A DNA stretch of 64,000 nucleotides from contig JAFULG010000080.1 of the NCBI GenBank assembly GCA_017473435.1, positions 20,013-84,012 on the forward strand, in the 5' to 3' direction. The position numbers were made by a program, and so were the translations under genes. A model generated the notes under the pieces. That model saw only the letters and a list, made by a program, of their open reading frames with translations, was not told the origin of the DNA and ran no database searches. This DNA is from Clostridia bacterium. GTDB taxonomy: Bacteria; Bacillota; Clostridia; Oscillospirales; Acutalibacteraceae. Positions 27,164 through 33,857 of this stretch are shown here, in pieces (positions within the stretch are counted from its first letter, which is position 1; every line of letters starts with the position of its first letter).

Positions 27164-27910
27164 ATGAAAAAAATAAAACTCATATCCGCCGCAACAGTTA
27201 CAGCAATCTGCTCCGCTTTATGTATTTCTACAGTTGTGAAGGAGACTGTCATCCGCCGCCTGCCCGAGGGCTTTACCGTAACGGCTCACACAGGCTGTGA
27301 GGGAACAAAGGACAACAGCCTTGAAAGCATCACAAAGGGTGCTGAAGCAGGTGCAGATATAGTTGAAATTGATCTTCATTTCCTTGATGACGGCACACCT
27401 GTTTTAAGCCACAACAAGCCTGACGGAAAAACCGAACTTCCCACCTTTGAAAGCGCACTTCAGGCTCTTTGCGAACTCGATATCCGAATGAACATTGACG
27501 TAAAAGCCACGGATAATATGGCAGAGGTTTATTCCCTTATAAAAAATTATAACCTTGTGGAAAAGGTCTTCTTCACCGGAATTGAAGAAATCAAGGTTCC
27601 CGTTATAAATTCCGCTGCACCGGGTATCCCCTATTTTCTTAACGTCGACGTTGACAAAAAGAAAAATACCGATTTCGACTATCTTAATTCCCTGGTTGAA
27701 AAGGTCAGAGAATGTGGCGCAATCGGTATAAATATGAAGTTTACCGGTTGCTCTGACGAGCTTGTAAGATTTTTCAGAAGCGAAGGTCTGCTTGTATCCT
27801 TGTGGACGGCAAACAAAAAGAAGAATATGCTCAGTTGCATACGCCTTAAGCCTGATAATATCACAACAAGGAAGCCTTCCGTTCTTAAATCAATTATCAA
27901 CGAAAAATAA
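27164..27910 (+). CDS. Glycerophosphodiester phosphodiesterase-family protein
   Basis: 248 residues from the ATG at 27164 (GGAAGAAG site). A GTG-free upstream extension is less likely. An N-terminal hydrophobic segment (LISAATVTAICSALCISTVV) suggests export or membrane anchoring. The GDPD barrel then follows: AHTGCEGTKDNSLESI (about 38-53), ADIVEIDLHF with the metal-binding E-x-D, and LSHNKPDGKT. In the usual motif HRG...PENT the Arg after His is conserved. Here it is Thr and the Pro-Glu-Asn is altered, so activity should be tested. It probably hydrolyses glycerophosphodiesters of lipids or teichoic acid, with lower certainty than usual. Confidence 0.8.
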   Translation: MKKIKLISAATVTAICSALCISTVVKETVIRRLPEGFTVTAHTGCEGTKDNSLESITKGAEAGADIVEIDLHFLDDGTPVLSHNKPDGKTELPTFESALQALCELDIRMNIDVKATDNMAEVYSLIKNYNLVEKVFFTGIEEIKVPVINSAAPGIPYFLNVDVDKKKNTDFDYLNSLVEKVRECGAIGINMKFTGCSDELVRFFRSEGLLVSLWTANKKKNMLSCIRLKPDNITTRKPSVLKSIINEK

Positions 27911-27957
27911 TAAGCACAATCAGTTTGTTTGTTCTGCTTATTTTTTACGCCCTACAA

Positions 27958-27990
27958 AAAAACAAACCGCAGTTAAACTGCGGTTTTATT
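27958..27990 (-). terminator. Terminator of the 46-residue gene
   Basis: Leftward perfect stem AACCGCAGTT/AACTGCGGTT followed by TGTTTTTTTG, 10 bp past the stop at 27998. Confidence 0.9.
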
Positions 27991-27997
27991 TTTACTG

Positions 27998-28138
27998 TCA
28001 GATGCCGAAATCAAGATTAGGTGCATCCTCGGGAGGCCATGTATCGCCTTCGCCAAATACATACATAAGCCACTGAATAAGAGCTTCCATAAAATCTATG
28101 AAGCTTTCCCAGACTTCTTTAGCAATATCCCAGTTCAT
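27998..28138 (-). CDS. Small 46-residue acidic amphipathic protein
   Basis: A short gene with full signals: promoter (28215-28243), GAAGGAG ribosome binding site, ATG at 28138, TGA, and a terminator. The peptide starts MNWDIAKEVWESFIDFMEAL and continues with a hydrophobic face (IQWLMYVFGEG). It ends in an acidic, Pro-rich tail (DTWPPEDAPNLDFGI). The first 30 residues form an amphipathic, partly membrane-seeking helix. The charge is negative. There is no known family that I can name. It could be a membrane-associated regulator or a secreted or signalling peptide. It is convergent with the GDPD gene and divergent from the cytidylate-kinase-like gene. Confidence 0.75.
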   Translation of the reverse strand: MNWDIAKEVWESFIDFMEALIQWLMYVFGEGDTWPPEDAPNLDFGI

Positions 28139-28214
28139 AGTACAACTCCTTCACAAAAACTATAATAAAGACCGTCAACGGGGGCTTACCAACCCCTAAA
28201 ATTTATCTGAGATT

Positions 28215-28243
28215 ATTTTACTACCTCTGCTAATATTTGTCAA
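28215..28243 (-). promoter_or_regulatory. Promoter of the 46-residue gene
   Basis: Leftward TTGACA (28243-28238), 17 bp spacer, TAAAAT (28220-28215). The 70-nt leader holds a GGGG/CCCC hairpin. Confidence 0.8.
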
Positions 28244-28402
28244 TGATTATTTTTCAAAAAATTTACATTTGTAAGTTTTGCACATAATACAGAAAGAATA
28301 TATTCGGATTTTACCTTAATAAGAATATATCAAACCGCAGATATTAACACTGAAAACCGCTTTTTCTATATATTTGTACATTCCTTTTGTTGATTTTTAA
28401 TA

Positions 28403-28432
28403 TTGCCATTTCACAGCGCATAAATGTATAAT
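28403..28432 (+). promoter_or_regulatory. Promoter of the cytidylate-kinase-like gene
   Basis: TTGCCA (28403-28408), 18 bp spacer, TATAAT (28427-28432). AAAGGAGG then precedes the ATG. Confidence 0.75.
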
Positions 28433-28463
28433 ATATATGTAATCCGCAAAGGAGGTCAGGTAT

Positions 28464-29066
28464 ATGAAAAAAATAATAACCGTAAGCCGTCAGTTCGGCT
28501 CAGGCGGACGAAGCATTGCAAAGGAGCTTGCGGCAAGGCTCGGATATTCCTACTACGACAGCGAGCTTACCGAAAGAGTTGCCCAGGAAACAGGCTTTGA
28601 CCCCTCTTATATAGCAGATGCCGGTGAGTATGCTCCGGGCAGAAGTATACTTTCCTATGCTCTCGGAAGTGTCACTCCTCACGCTTCATCGGGACATATG
28701 AGCGCAACCGACTATCTCTGGACAACCCAGAGCCGTATTATTACCGAGCTTGCCGAAAAGGGAAACTGTGTAATAGTAGGCAGATGTGCCGATTATATTC
28801 TGCGAAACCGCAACGACTGTCTTAACGTATTTATTCACGCCGACGACGAATACAGAGCAAAAAGAATCGTCGAGCTTTACGGAGTACGTGATAAGAGCCC
28901 TAAGAAACGCCTTGAAGAAAAGGACGGCAAGCGCAGCGTTAACTATAAATATTTTACCGGCCGGGAATGGGGTAAAATTGAAAACTACCACCTTGCCCTG
29001 GACAGCAGTATTCTCGGCAGCGAGGGCTGTATAAAGCTTATTATTCAAGCTGCCGAAATTGAATAA
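28464..29066 (+). CDS. Cytidylate kinase-like family protein
   Basis: 200 residues. The N-terminal VSRQFGSGGRSIAKELAARLG (about 6-26) is a P-loop variant (GSGGRSIA) typical of the Cytidylate_kin2 group, followed by YYDSELT, where canonical Cmk has YLDTGAMY. A mid-chain VIVGRCADYIL and the basic lid RIVELYGVRDKSPKKRLEEKDGKRSVNYKYF are also typical. It probably phosphorylates a nucleotide or related substrate. It is not the housekeeping Cmk and the true substrate is unknown. Monocistronic, with its own promoter and terminator. Confidence 0.85.
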   Translation: MKKIITVSRQFGSGGRSIAKELAARLGYSYYDSELTERVAQETGFDPSYIADAGEYAPGRSILSYALGSVTPHASSGHMSATDYLWTTQSRIITELAEKGNCVIVGRCADYILRNRNDCLNVFIHADDEYRAKRIVELYGVRDKSPKKRLEEKDGKRSVNYKYFTGREWGKIENYHLALDSSILGSEGCIKLIIQAAEIE

Positions 29067-29108
29067 CAGCAGGTGGAGTTTAATTAATCACATAACAAAA
29101 AGCAAAAA

Positions 29109-29170
29109 TAAAACAGATGTATATTCAGGTTGAAAAAGCGCCTGAAAATACATCTGTTTCTTGTTTTTAT
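29109..29170 (+). terminator. Terminator of the cytidylate-kinase-like gene
   Basis: Long stem AAACAGATGTAT-TTCAGG/CCTGAA-ATACATCTGTTT followed by CTTGTTTTTAT. Confidence 0.9.
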
Positions 29171-29200
29171 TTAAATTATTGAGTTACGCTAACTTTTTTC

Positions 29201-29262
29201 AGTATGTCCCCGACGGGCAGTCGTCACTTTTTGTGTATAAAAAGTGACACAAAAGAACCTTG
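29201..29262 (-). repeat. 3'UTR hairpin repeat, copy after the TlpA-like gene
   Basis: The most diverged full copy. In mRNA sense it reads AAGGTTCTTTTGTG, stem TCACTTTTT/AAAAAGTGA with loop ATACAC, then CGACTGCCCGTCGGGGACAT. It begins about 7 bp after the stop. Confidence 0.7.
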
Positions 29263-29268
29263 CGCTTT

Positions 29269-29859
29269 TCAGTCTGAAATCATACGGTCAATAATTGTAC
29301 TCCAATCACGATAGGTTCTTGAACCGATATATTCACCGATAATTTCGCCCTTTTCATTTATGAAATACGTTGTCGGGAAGGTGCTGATATAATCAAGTCT
29401 GGCCTCGTTAAGTGAAGCAGAGGGAAGAATATTCATATAGGTAACACCTGTATCAGCAATAATATCCTCTGCCTTTTTTATTTTATCAGCATTGTTTTCA
29501 CTCTTTATATAATCGTAAACGTCTGCAACAATACCGATAACCGAAACACCCTTGTCGGCATAATCCCTGCTTAACTTTTCAAGGTCGGGCATTTCATTTA
29601 TACAAGGACCGCAAAAGGTACCCCATATATTAACCATTGTAAGCTTGTTGTTCTTGAAAACCTGTTGATCAACGTCCTTGCCGTCAATCGTCTTACTTGT
29701 AAAATCAGGAAACGGAGGATTATACACGGGAGCACTTGTAGTCTGCTCGTCGCTTACAGAATCCTGCGCATTACCGTCTGTTGCTTTATTTCCGCCACAA
29801 GCGGCAAAGCAAGTGAAAACAACTGCAAGAACGAGTAATACTGCGAATAATTTTTTCAT
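29269..29859 (-). CDS. TlpA-like thioredoxin-fold lipoprotein
   Basis: 196 residues. A lipoprotein signal with lipobox (VFTCFAACGG, modified Cys near residue 21) anchors it to the outer face of the membrane. After a Ser/Thr/Asp-rich linker the TlpA/ResA-like redoxin domain has MVNIWGTFCGPCINEMPDL with the CGPC active site near 84-87. The cis-Pro region STFPTTYFINEKG follows. It probably reduces or exchanges disulfides or haem-ligand thiols outside the cell. It starts 17 bp after the GH3 gene, so the two may share a transcript, although the functions are not obviously linked. Confidence 0.9.
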   Translation of the reverse strand: MKKLFAVLLVLAVVFTCFAACGGNKATDGNAQDSVSDEQTTSAPVYNPPFPDFTSKTIDGKDVDQQVFKNNKLTMVNIWGTFCGPCINEMPDLEKLSRDYADKGVSVIGIVADVYDYIKSENNADKIKKAEDIIADTGVTYMNILPSASLNEARLDYISTFPTTYFINEKGEIIGEYIGSRTYRDWSTIIDRMISD

Positions 29860-29876
29860 TGGCTTTACCTCTTTAA

Positions 29877-32294
29877 TTATTTTTTAAAGCCTGAAATAAG
29901 CTTTTTGAAGCCACCCTTTGTGCCGTTGCAAAGGTCAAGAATACCTTCAACAGTTGTGGGTGAAAGAAGTCCGCCTGTAAATCCGCTGAAGGAACGCAGG
30001 GGCATATCCTTGATTGACTCAGTAATCATATCGGGATTTTCTGCAGTAAGTGCAACAACCTTTGCACCGCCCTTGAGAACTGCACAAAGAGCCTTACCGA
30101 AGGGACTTACAGCCACCTGTGAAACGGAGCTGTTGATTGTAAGATTACCCTTTACAAACTCGCTGTTGTCGGGAATCTCTCTGCCGAGCACAGCTCTGAA
30201 CTCTTCATCGGAAACGAAGGTGGTGTTTTCCAAATTATAATAGCAGGAAGCACTTTCGCTGTAATCGGGAACAGGTGCGTCAGCCTTTGCAGTTACAACG
30301 CTTACCTCACCCTCAATGCGGATATCCTTTGAGGATGCACCTACGAGGATGCCGTACTTACCGCTTTCTGCGTGCCAGTCATTGATAAGCACGTTGTAGA
30401 AGCTGAATGCCTTTTCGTCAAGAGTGATTTCAACGGTTTTCTCTTCACCTGCTTCAAGGAATACCTTCTTAAAGCCCTTAAGCTCTTTTTCAGCCTTATA
30501 AATCTTACTTTCGGGATTCACAACGTAAACCTGTGCAACCTCGGCACCGGCAACGTCGCCCGTATTCTTCACCTTGAAGGAAAGGGTGAGTTCTTCGCCC
30601 TCATTGATTTCATTCTTGGCAATTTTAAGGTCGCTGTATTCAAACTTTGTATATGAAAGTCCGTGACCGAAGGGATACTTTACAGCCTTCTTAGCCTTGT
30701 CAAAATAGCGGTAGCCTACATAGATGCTCTCGCGGTATTCAACGGTTCTCGGGCCCATGGGGAAGTAAGCAGCTGCAAGATTATCCTCATTTGCAAGGGG
30801 GAAGGTTTCAGCAAGCTTACCCGAAGGATTAACCTTACCGTAAACAAGGTCATAAGCAGCCTCGCCGCCTGCCTGTCCGGGAAGATACATATTAAGTATA
30901 GCCTTGGTCTTCTTTTCCCAATCACCGATTGTAATAGGTGAACCGCAGGAAAGAACAACAATAATGTTTTCGTTTACCTTTGAAAGCTCTTCAACAAGAA
31001 TAGCGTGAGAAGCAGGCATATCCATATGCTTACGGTCAAAGCCTTCACTTTCAAAAGCATCGGTAAGACCGATGAATACAAGAACCGCATCCTTGCCCTT
31101 TGCAGCTTCACAGGCTTCATCTATAAGCTTTTTATTGTAGCCGTCGCCCTTTAGAGTGTAACCGGGAGCATAGGCAAAATCCTTGCACTGATTTTCCATA
31201 GCCTTTTTGAAGGAAACAGTTTTCCAGGCGTTGATATGGCTTGAGCCTGCACCCTGATAACGGAGCTTGTCAGCAAGCGCACCGATAACGGCAACGCTCT
31301 GCTTTTCATTAAGAGGAAGTGCGCCGTCATTCTTAAGAAGAACTGCTGACTGTGCGGCAGCCTTCTTAGCAATCTTGTGATGCTCTGCAAAGTCGATAGG
31401 ATAGCCGTCACCCTCGTTTGCCTTACATTCGAAAGCAAACTTGATCATACGGTAAACGATTTTGTCAACATCCTCAATTGTGATTCTGCCCTCATCAAGA
31501 GCCTTTTTGATGTATTTGTTATTCATACCCTTGTTGCCGGGCATTTCAAGATCAAGACCTGCCTTGATTCCCTCAACACGGTCGTTTACTGCACCCCAGT
31601 CACTTACAACAATGCCCTTGAAGCCCCACTCGTCGCGGAGGATATCTGTAAGCATCTTCTTGTTGTCGGAAAGGTATGTACCGTAAACTCTGTTATAGGA
31701 GCACATTACTGTTGTGGGCTGTTCCTTTTTAACAATGTGCTCAAAAGCGGAAAGATAAATTTCACGAAGAGCTCTGTCGTCAACAACGGAGTCAATAGAC
31801 ATACGGATGTGCTCCTCATTATTTACGCAGAAGTGCTTGAGGCTGACACCGATTCCGTTCTTCTGTACGCCGTGAACATAAGCGGCGCCGAGACGTCCGG
31901 TGAGGAAGGGGTCTTCTGAGATATATTCAAAGTTTCTTCCGCAAAGAGGGCTTCTCTTGATGTTTACACCGGGGCCGAGAACAGTTGTAACCTTGAGAGC
32001 CTTTGCCTCGTCAGCAATGGTTGCACCAACCTCCTCAAGAAGATCAACGTCCCAGGATGATGCCGTAGTAACTGCAGTCGGGAAACAGGTTGAAGTTTCG
32101 GATTCCTGCATGATATTTGTACCGCCGGTCTGCTTTTCCTTACGCATACCGTGAGGGCCGTCGCTCATCCATACCGAAGGTACACCGAGACGGTCGATTT
32201 CCTGTGTAAGCCAATAGGTCTTACCAGAAAGTAAAGAAAGCTTCTCATCAAGGGTAAGCTTTGAAAGAATGTCGAGATATTTCTGTTCGGACAT
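29877..32294 (-). CDS. GH3 family beta-glucosidase
   Basis: 805 residues with the GH3 layout of an N-terminal barrel, an alpha/beta sandwich and a fibronectin-III-like C-terminal domain (about 560-660). The catalytic nucleophile Asp is in KGIVVSDWGAVND near 220-232. The substrate residues MSDGPHGMRKE (about 42-52) and KHFCVNNEE (about 158-166) are visible. There is no signal peptide, so it is cytosolic and probably cleaves imported beta-glucosides or xylosides. It carries an extra region of about 110 residues after the Fn3 domain whose role is unknown. The sugar specificity cannot be read from the sequence. Confidence 0.93.
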   Translation of the reverse strand: MSEQKYLDILSKLTLDEKLSLLSGKTYWLTQEIDRLGVPSVWMSDGPHGMRKEKQTGGTNIMQESETSTCFPTAVTTASSWDVDLLEEVGATIADEAKALKVTTVLGPGVNIKRSPLCGRNFEYISEDPFLTGRLGAAYVHGVQKNGIGVSLKHFCVNNEEHIRMSIDSVVDDRALREIYLSAFEHIVKKEQPTTVMCSYNRVYGTYLSDNKKMLTDILRDEWGFKGIVVSDWGAVNDRVEGIKAGLDLEMPGNKGMNNKYIKKALDEGRITIEDVDKIVYRMIKFAFECKANEGDGYPIDFAEHHKIAKKAAAQSAVLLKNDGALPLNEKQSVAVIGALADKLRYQGAGSSHINAWKTVSFKKAMENQCKDFAYAPGYTLKGDGYNKKLIDEACEAAKGKDAVLVFIGLTDAFESEGFDRKHMDMPASHAILVEELSKVNENIIVVLSCGSPITIGDWEKKTKAILNMYLPGQAGGEAAYDLVYGKVNPSGKLAETFPLANEDNLAAAYFPMGPRTVEYRESIYVGYRYFDKAKKAVKYPFGHGLSYTKFEYSDLKIAKNEINEGEELTLSFKVKNTGDVAGAEVAQVYVVNPESKIYKAEKELKGFKKVFLEAGEEKTVEITLDEKAFSFYNVLINDWHAESGKYGILVGASSKDIRIEGEVSVVTAKADAPVPDYSESASCYYNLENTTFVSDEEFRAVLGREIPDNSEFVKGNLTINSSVSQVAVSPFGKALCAVLKGGAKVVALTAENPDMITESIKDMPLRSFSGFTGGLLSPTTVEGILDLCNGTKGGFKKLISGFKK

Positions 32295-32331
32295 GATTTT
32301 TCTCCTTTGATTATATTTATTACCCCCCCTC

Positions 32332-32432
32332 AGTCAATGATTATGCATTGACAGCTCCCCTTTCAGGGGCGCGAAGTCTTACCTCCCCTGAAAGGGGAGG
32401 TGTCAGACCCTTCGGTCTGACGGAGGGGTTTA
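32332..32432. repeat. Inverted pair of CCTCCCC-type intergenic repeats
   Basis: Two related units face each other. The right unit is CCTCCCCTGAAAGGGGAGG then GTCAGACC-CTTC-GGTCTGAC then GGAGGGGTTT. The left unit, in reverse, is CCCCTGAAAGGGGAGCTGTC, a TCAATG/CATTGA stem, then GAGGGGGG. From memory this repeat type is common in intergenic DNA of gut Clostridia. It lies between the GH3 and ATC-hydrolase genes. Confidence 0.8.
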
Positions 32433-32443
32433 CTACTGACTGC

Positions 32444-32938
32444 TTATTTCTTATGATATCTGAGGTGGCAGATGTCATCTCCGTTAGCGATTGTCTTGGG
32501 AAGATCAAGCTCTGCACCGTAGCGCTCACCGATACCTCTGTCACCGCACATTGCAACATCACAGAGCATTGCGATTTCCTCATCTGTACAGCCTGCCTTC
32601 TGCCATGCCTTTACAAGAGGACAGTAGTGGAAATGAATTTCAAGCTCGTCATCGGTGCTGTTTTTGATATCCATTTCAAAAACCCACTGTGCAGCCTTTG
32701 TGAAAAGAGTCTTGCGAAGACCTACAAGTGAATCTGTCTTGCCCTTTTCAACAAGGCCCTTGCCCTGCATAAGACCGCAGCGCTTAACAGCAGCTGAACC
32801 GAAATCTCTGGGATCAAGCCCTCTCTTCTGAGCCTCATCGCAAAGAAGGTAGAGCCATGTAGCTCTGTGCTCAAGCTGTTCACGTACTGCTACAATAAGG
32901 GGGTTTTTGATTTTTGCTTCATTTTTAACTTTACTCAT
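32444..32938 (-). CDS. L-2-amino-thiazoline-4-carboxylic acid hydrolase family protein
   Basis: 164 residues from the ATG at 32938, which has a CAGGAGG site. A longer in-frame reading to 32965 lacks one. The C-terminal half has the family signature: HFHYCPLVKAWQKAGCTDEE, DVAMCGDRGIGERYGAELDL and ANGDDICHLRYHKK, with conserved Cys and His residues. The named family enzyme ring-opens ATC on the way to cysteine in some Pseudomonas. Most clostridial members are uncharacterised, so the name gives a fold, not a proven role. Its neighbours offer no pathway context. Confidence 0.8.
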   Translation of the reverse strand: MSKVKNEAKIKNPLIVAVREQLEHRATWLYLLCDEAQKRGLDPRDFGSAAVKRCGLMQGKGLVEKGKTDSLVGLRKTLFTKAAQWVFEMDIKNSTDDELEIHFHYCPLVKAWQKAGCTDEEIAMLCDVAMCGDRGIGERYGAELDLPKTIANGDDICHLRYHKK

Positions 32939-32973
32939 TTTATTTTCCTCCTGAAAATTGAACAATTTTTTTA

Positions 32974-32979
32974 ATTATA
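32974..32979 (-). promoter_or_regulatory. -10 element before the ATC-hydrolase gene
   Basis: Leftward TATAAT (32979-32974), 36 bp before the ATG, in an AT-rich stretch with no convincing -35. Confidence 0.5.
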
Positions 32980-32984
32980 ACACA

Positions 32985-33245
32985 AACCAATAAACAATTT
33001 AAATAGTTTAACAAAAAAAGATTTGTAAAAAATTCTGTTACAGGGATAAAATAAACATAAAAGACTTGTCAAAGCAGCAAAGCTGACACTATCAGCCTGA
33101 ACCGTATTGCATTATAATCGGAGCGAAGCGACCCTCAATTTTGCATTTTGCTCTTTGCATTTTGCTTTTTACAGCGAAAGCCCCAAAAAATACGGCGTTT
33201 CCGCCTCAAGTTTTTATATTTCCGCCTTAAGTTTTTTATGTTTTG
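32985..33245. other. Intergenic stretch with short direct repeats, no gene seen
   Basis: Contains TTTTGCATTTTGCTCTTTGCATTTTGC (as two direct repeats of TTTGCATTTTGC) and two CCGCCT-AAGTTTTTxATxTT units near 33200-33240. These look like slippage-type repeats. A reading frame at 33107-33376 has no ribosome binding site, repeats itself and runs into the rpsO leader, so I do not call it. Confidence 0.5.
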
Positions 33246-33248
33246 CTC

Positions 33249-33277
33249 TTTACTTTTGGATTTTGCTGTGGTATAAT
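33249..33277 (+). promoter_or_regulatory. Promoter of rpsO-pnp
   Basis: TTTACT (33249-33254), 17 bp spacer, TATAAT (33272-33277). The leader to the rpsO ATG is about 105 nt. Confidence 0.75.
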
Positions 33278-33295
33278 CTTCAAGCATTATGCCGA

Positions 33296-33376
33296 TTACT
33301 CGGGTTGCGGGTTTTGCCCAAAGGGTATTTCACCTGCCGCATTCTGGGGGTCAGGCGAATGAAATATTTTTTATGA
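33296..33376 (+). promoter_or_regulatory. Structured rpsO leader, possible S15 autoregulation site
   Basis: The leader forms a stem TATTTCACCTG/CAGG-TGAAATA plus GGGTTGCGGG-type pairing options, ending close to the GAGGTG ribosome binding site. S15 is known to repress its own mRNA through a leader structure in many bacteria, with differing shapes. This is a candidate by position and fold. Confidence 0.5.
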
Positions 33377-33387
33377 GGTGAAAAATC

Positions 33388-33654
33388 ATGATGACAAAGG
33401 AACAGAAGACAGCTATTATCAACGAATATGCTGCACACGAAGGCGACACAGGTTCACCTGAAGTACAGATCGCTCTTCTCACTTTCAGAATCAACAGCCT
33501 TACAGAGCATCTTAAGGCTAACAAGAAGGACCACCACTCACGTCGCGGTCTTCTTATGATGGTTGGTCAGAGAAGAAACCTTCTTGCTTACCTTCAGAAG
33601 AACGACATCGAAAGATACCGTTCAATCATCGCAAGACTTGGTATTCGTAAGTAA
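33388..33654 (+). CDS. rpsO: Ribosomal protein S15
   Basis: 88 residues, the standard S15 length. It binds 16S rRNA helices 20-22 and nucleates the platform of the 30S subunit. [26 protein letters not shown] and [25 protein letters not shown] are the family core, with the rRNA-binding HHSRRGL. The start has two consecutive ATGs (33388 and 33391), and GAGGTG is 7 bp before the first. Followed by its own terminator and then pnp, the usual bacterial order. Confidence 0.98.
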   Translation: MMTKEQKTAIINEYAAHEGDTGSPEVQIALLTFRINSLTEHLKANKKDHHSRRGLLMMVGQRRNLLAYLQKNDIERYRSIIARLGIRK

Positions 33655-33666
33655 TTGCATTCCTTT

Positions 33667-33698
33667 GGCAGACATAATTTGTTATGTCTGCCATTTTT
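33667..33698 (+). terminator. Terminator after rpsO
   Basis: Stem GGCAGACATAA/TTATGTCTGCC followed by ATTTTT. Partial read-through could feed pnp. Confidence 0.9.
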
Positions 33699-33727
33699 CC
33701 GTTATTTAAAGCGGAAAAACGTAAATT

Positions 33728-33819
33728 AATACGAGGCGGACTTCATTGGGTTAGCACTAAATTGAGCCTTGAAAAACAGCTTCACGGCTGAATTTATTGC
33801 TAAACCATCCCCTCGTATT
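33728..33819 (+). ncRNA. Long hairpin in the pnp 5' region
   Basis: AATACGAGG pairs with CCTCGTATT. Inside, GGTTAGCA-TAAATT pairs with AATTTA-TGCTAAACC, and GAGCC with GGCTG. In E. coli the pnp leader hairpin is cut by RNase III and mediates PNPase autocontrol. This hairpin is in the same place and ends 38 bp before the pnp ATG. The function here is inferred. Confidence 0.65.
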
Positions 33820-33857
33820 GAGATAAATAAACAATAAAGAAAAGCGAGGTAGAAAAC

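Noticed and set aside
33107-33376. 89-residue reading frame before rpsO
   Set aside because: No ribosome binding site, low-complexity repeated composition, and it runs into the rpsO leader.
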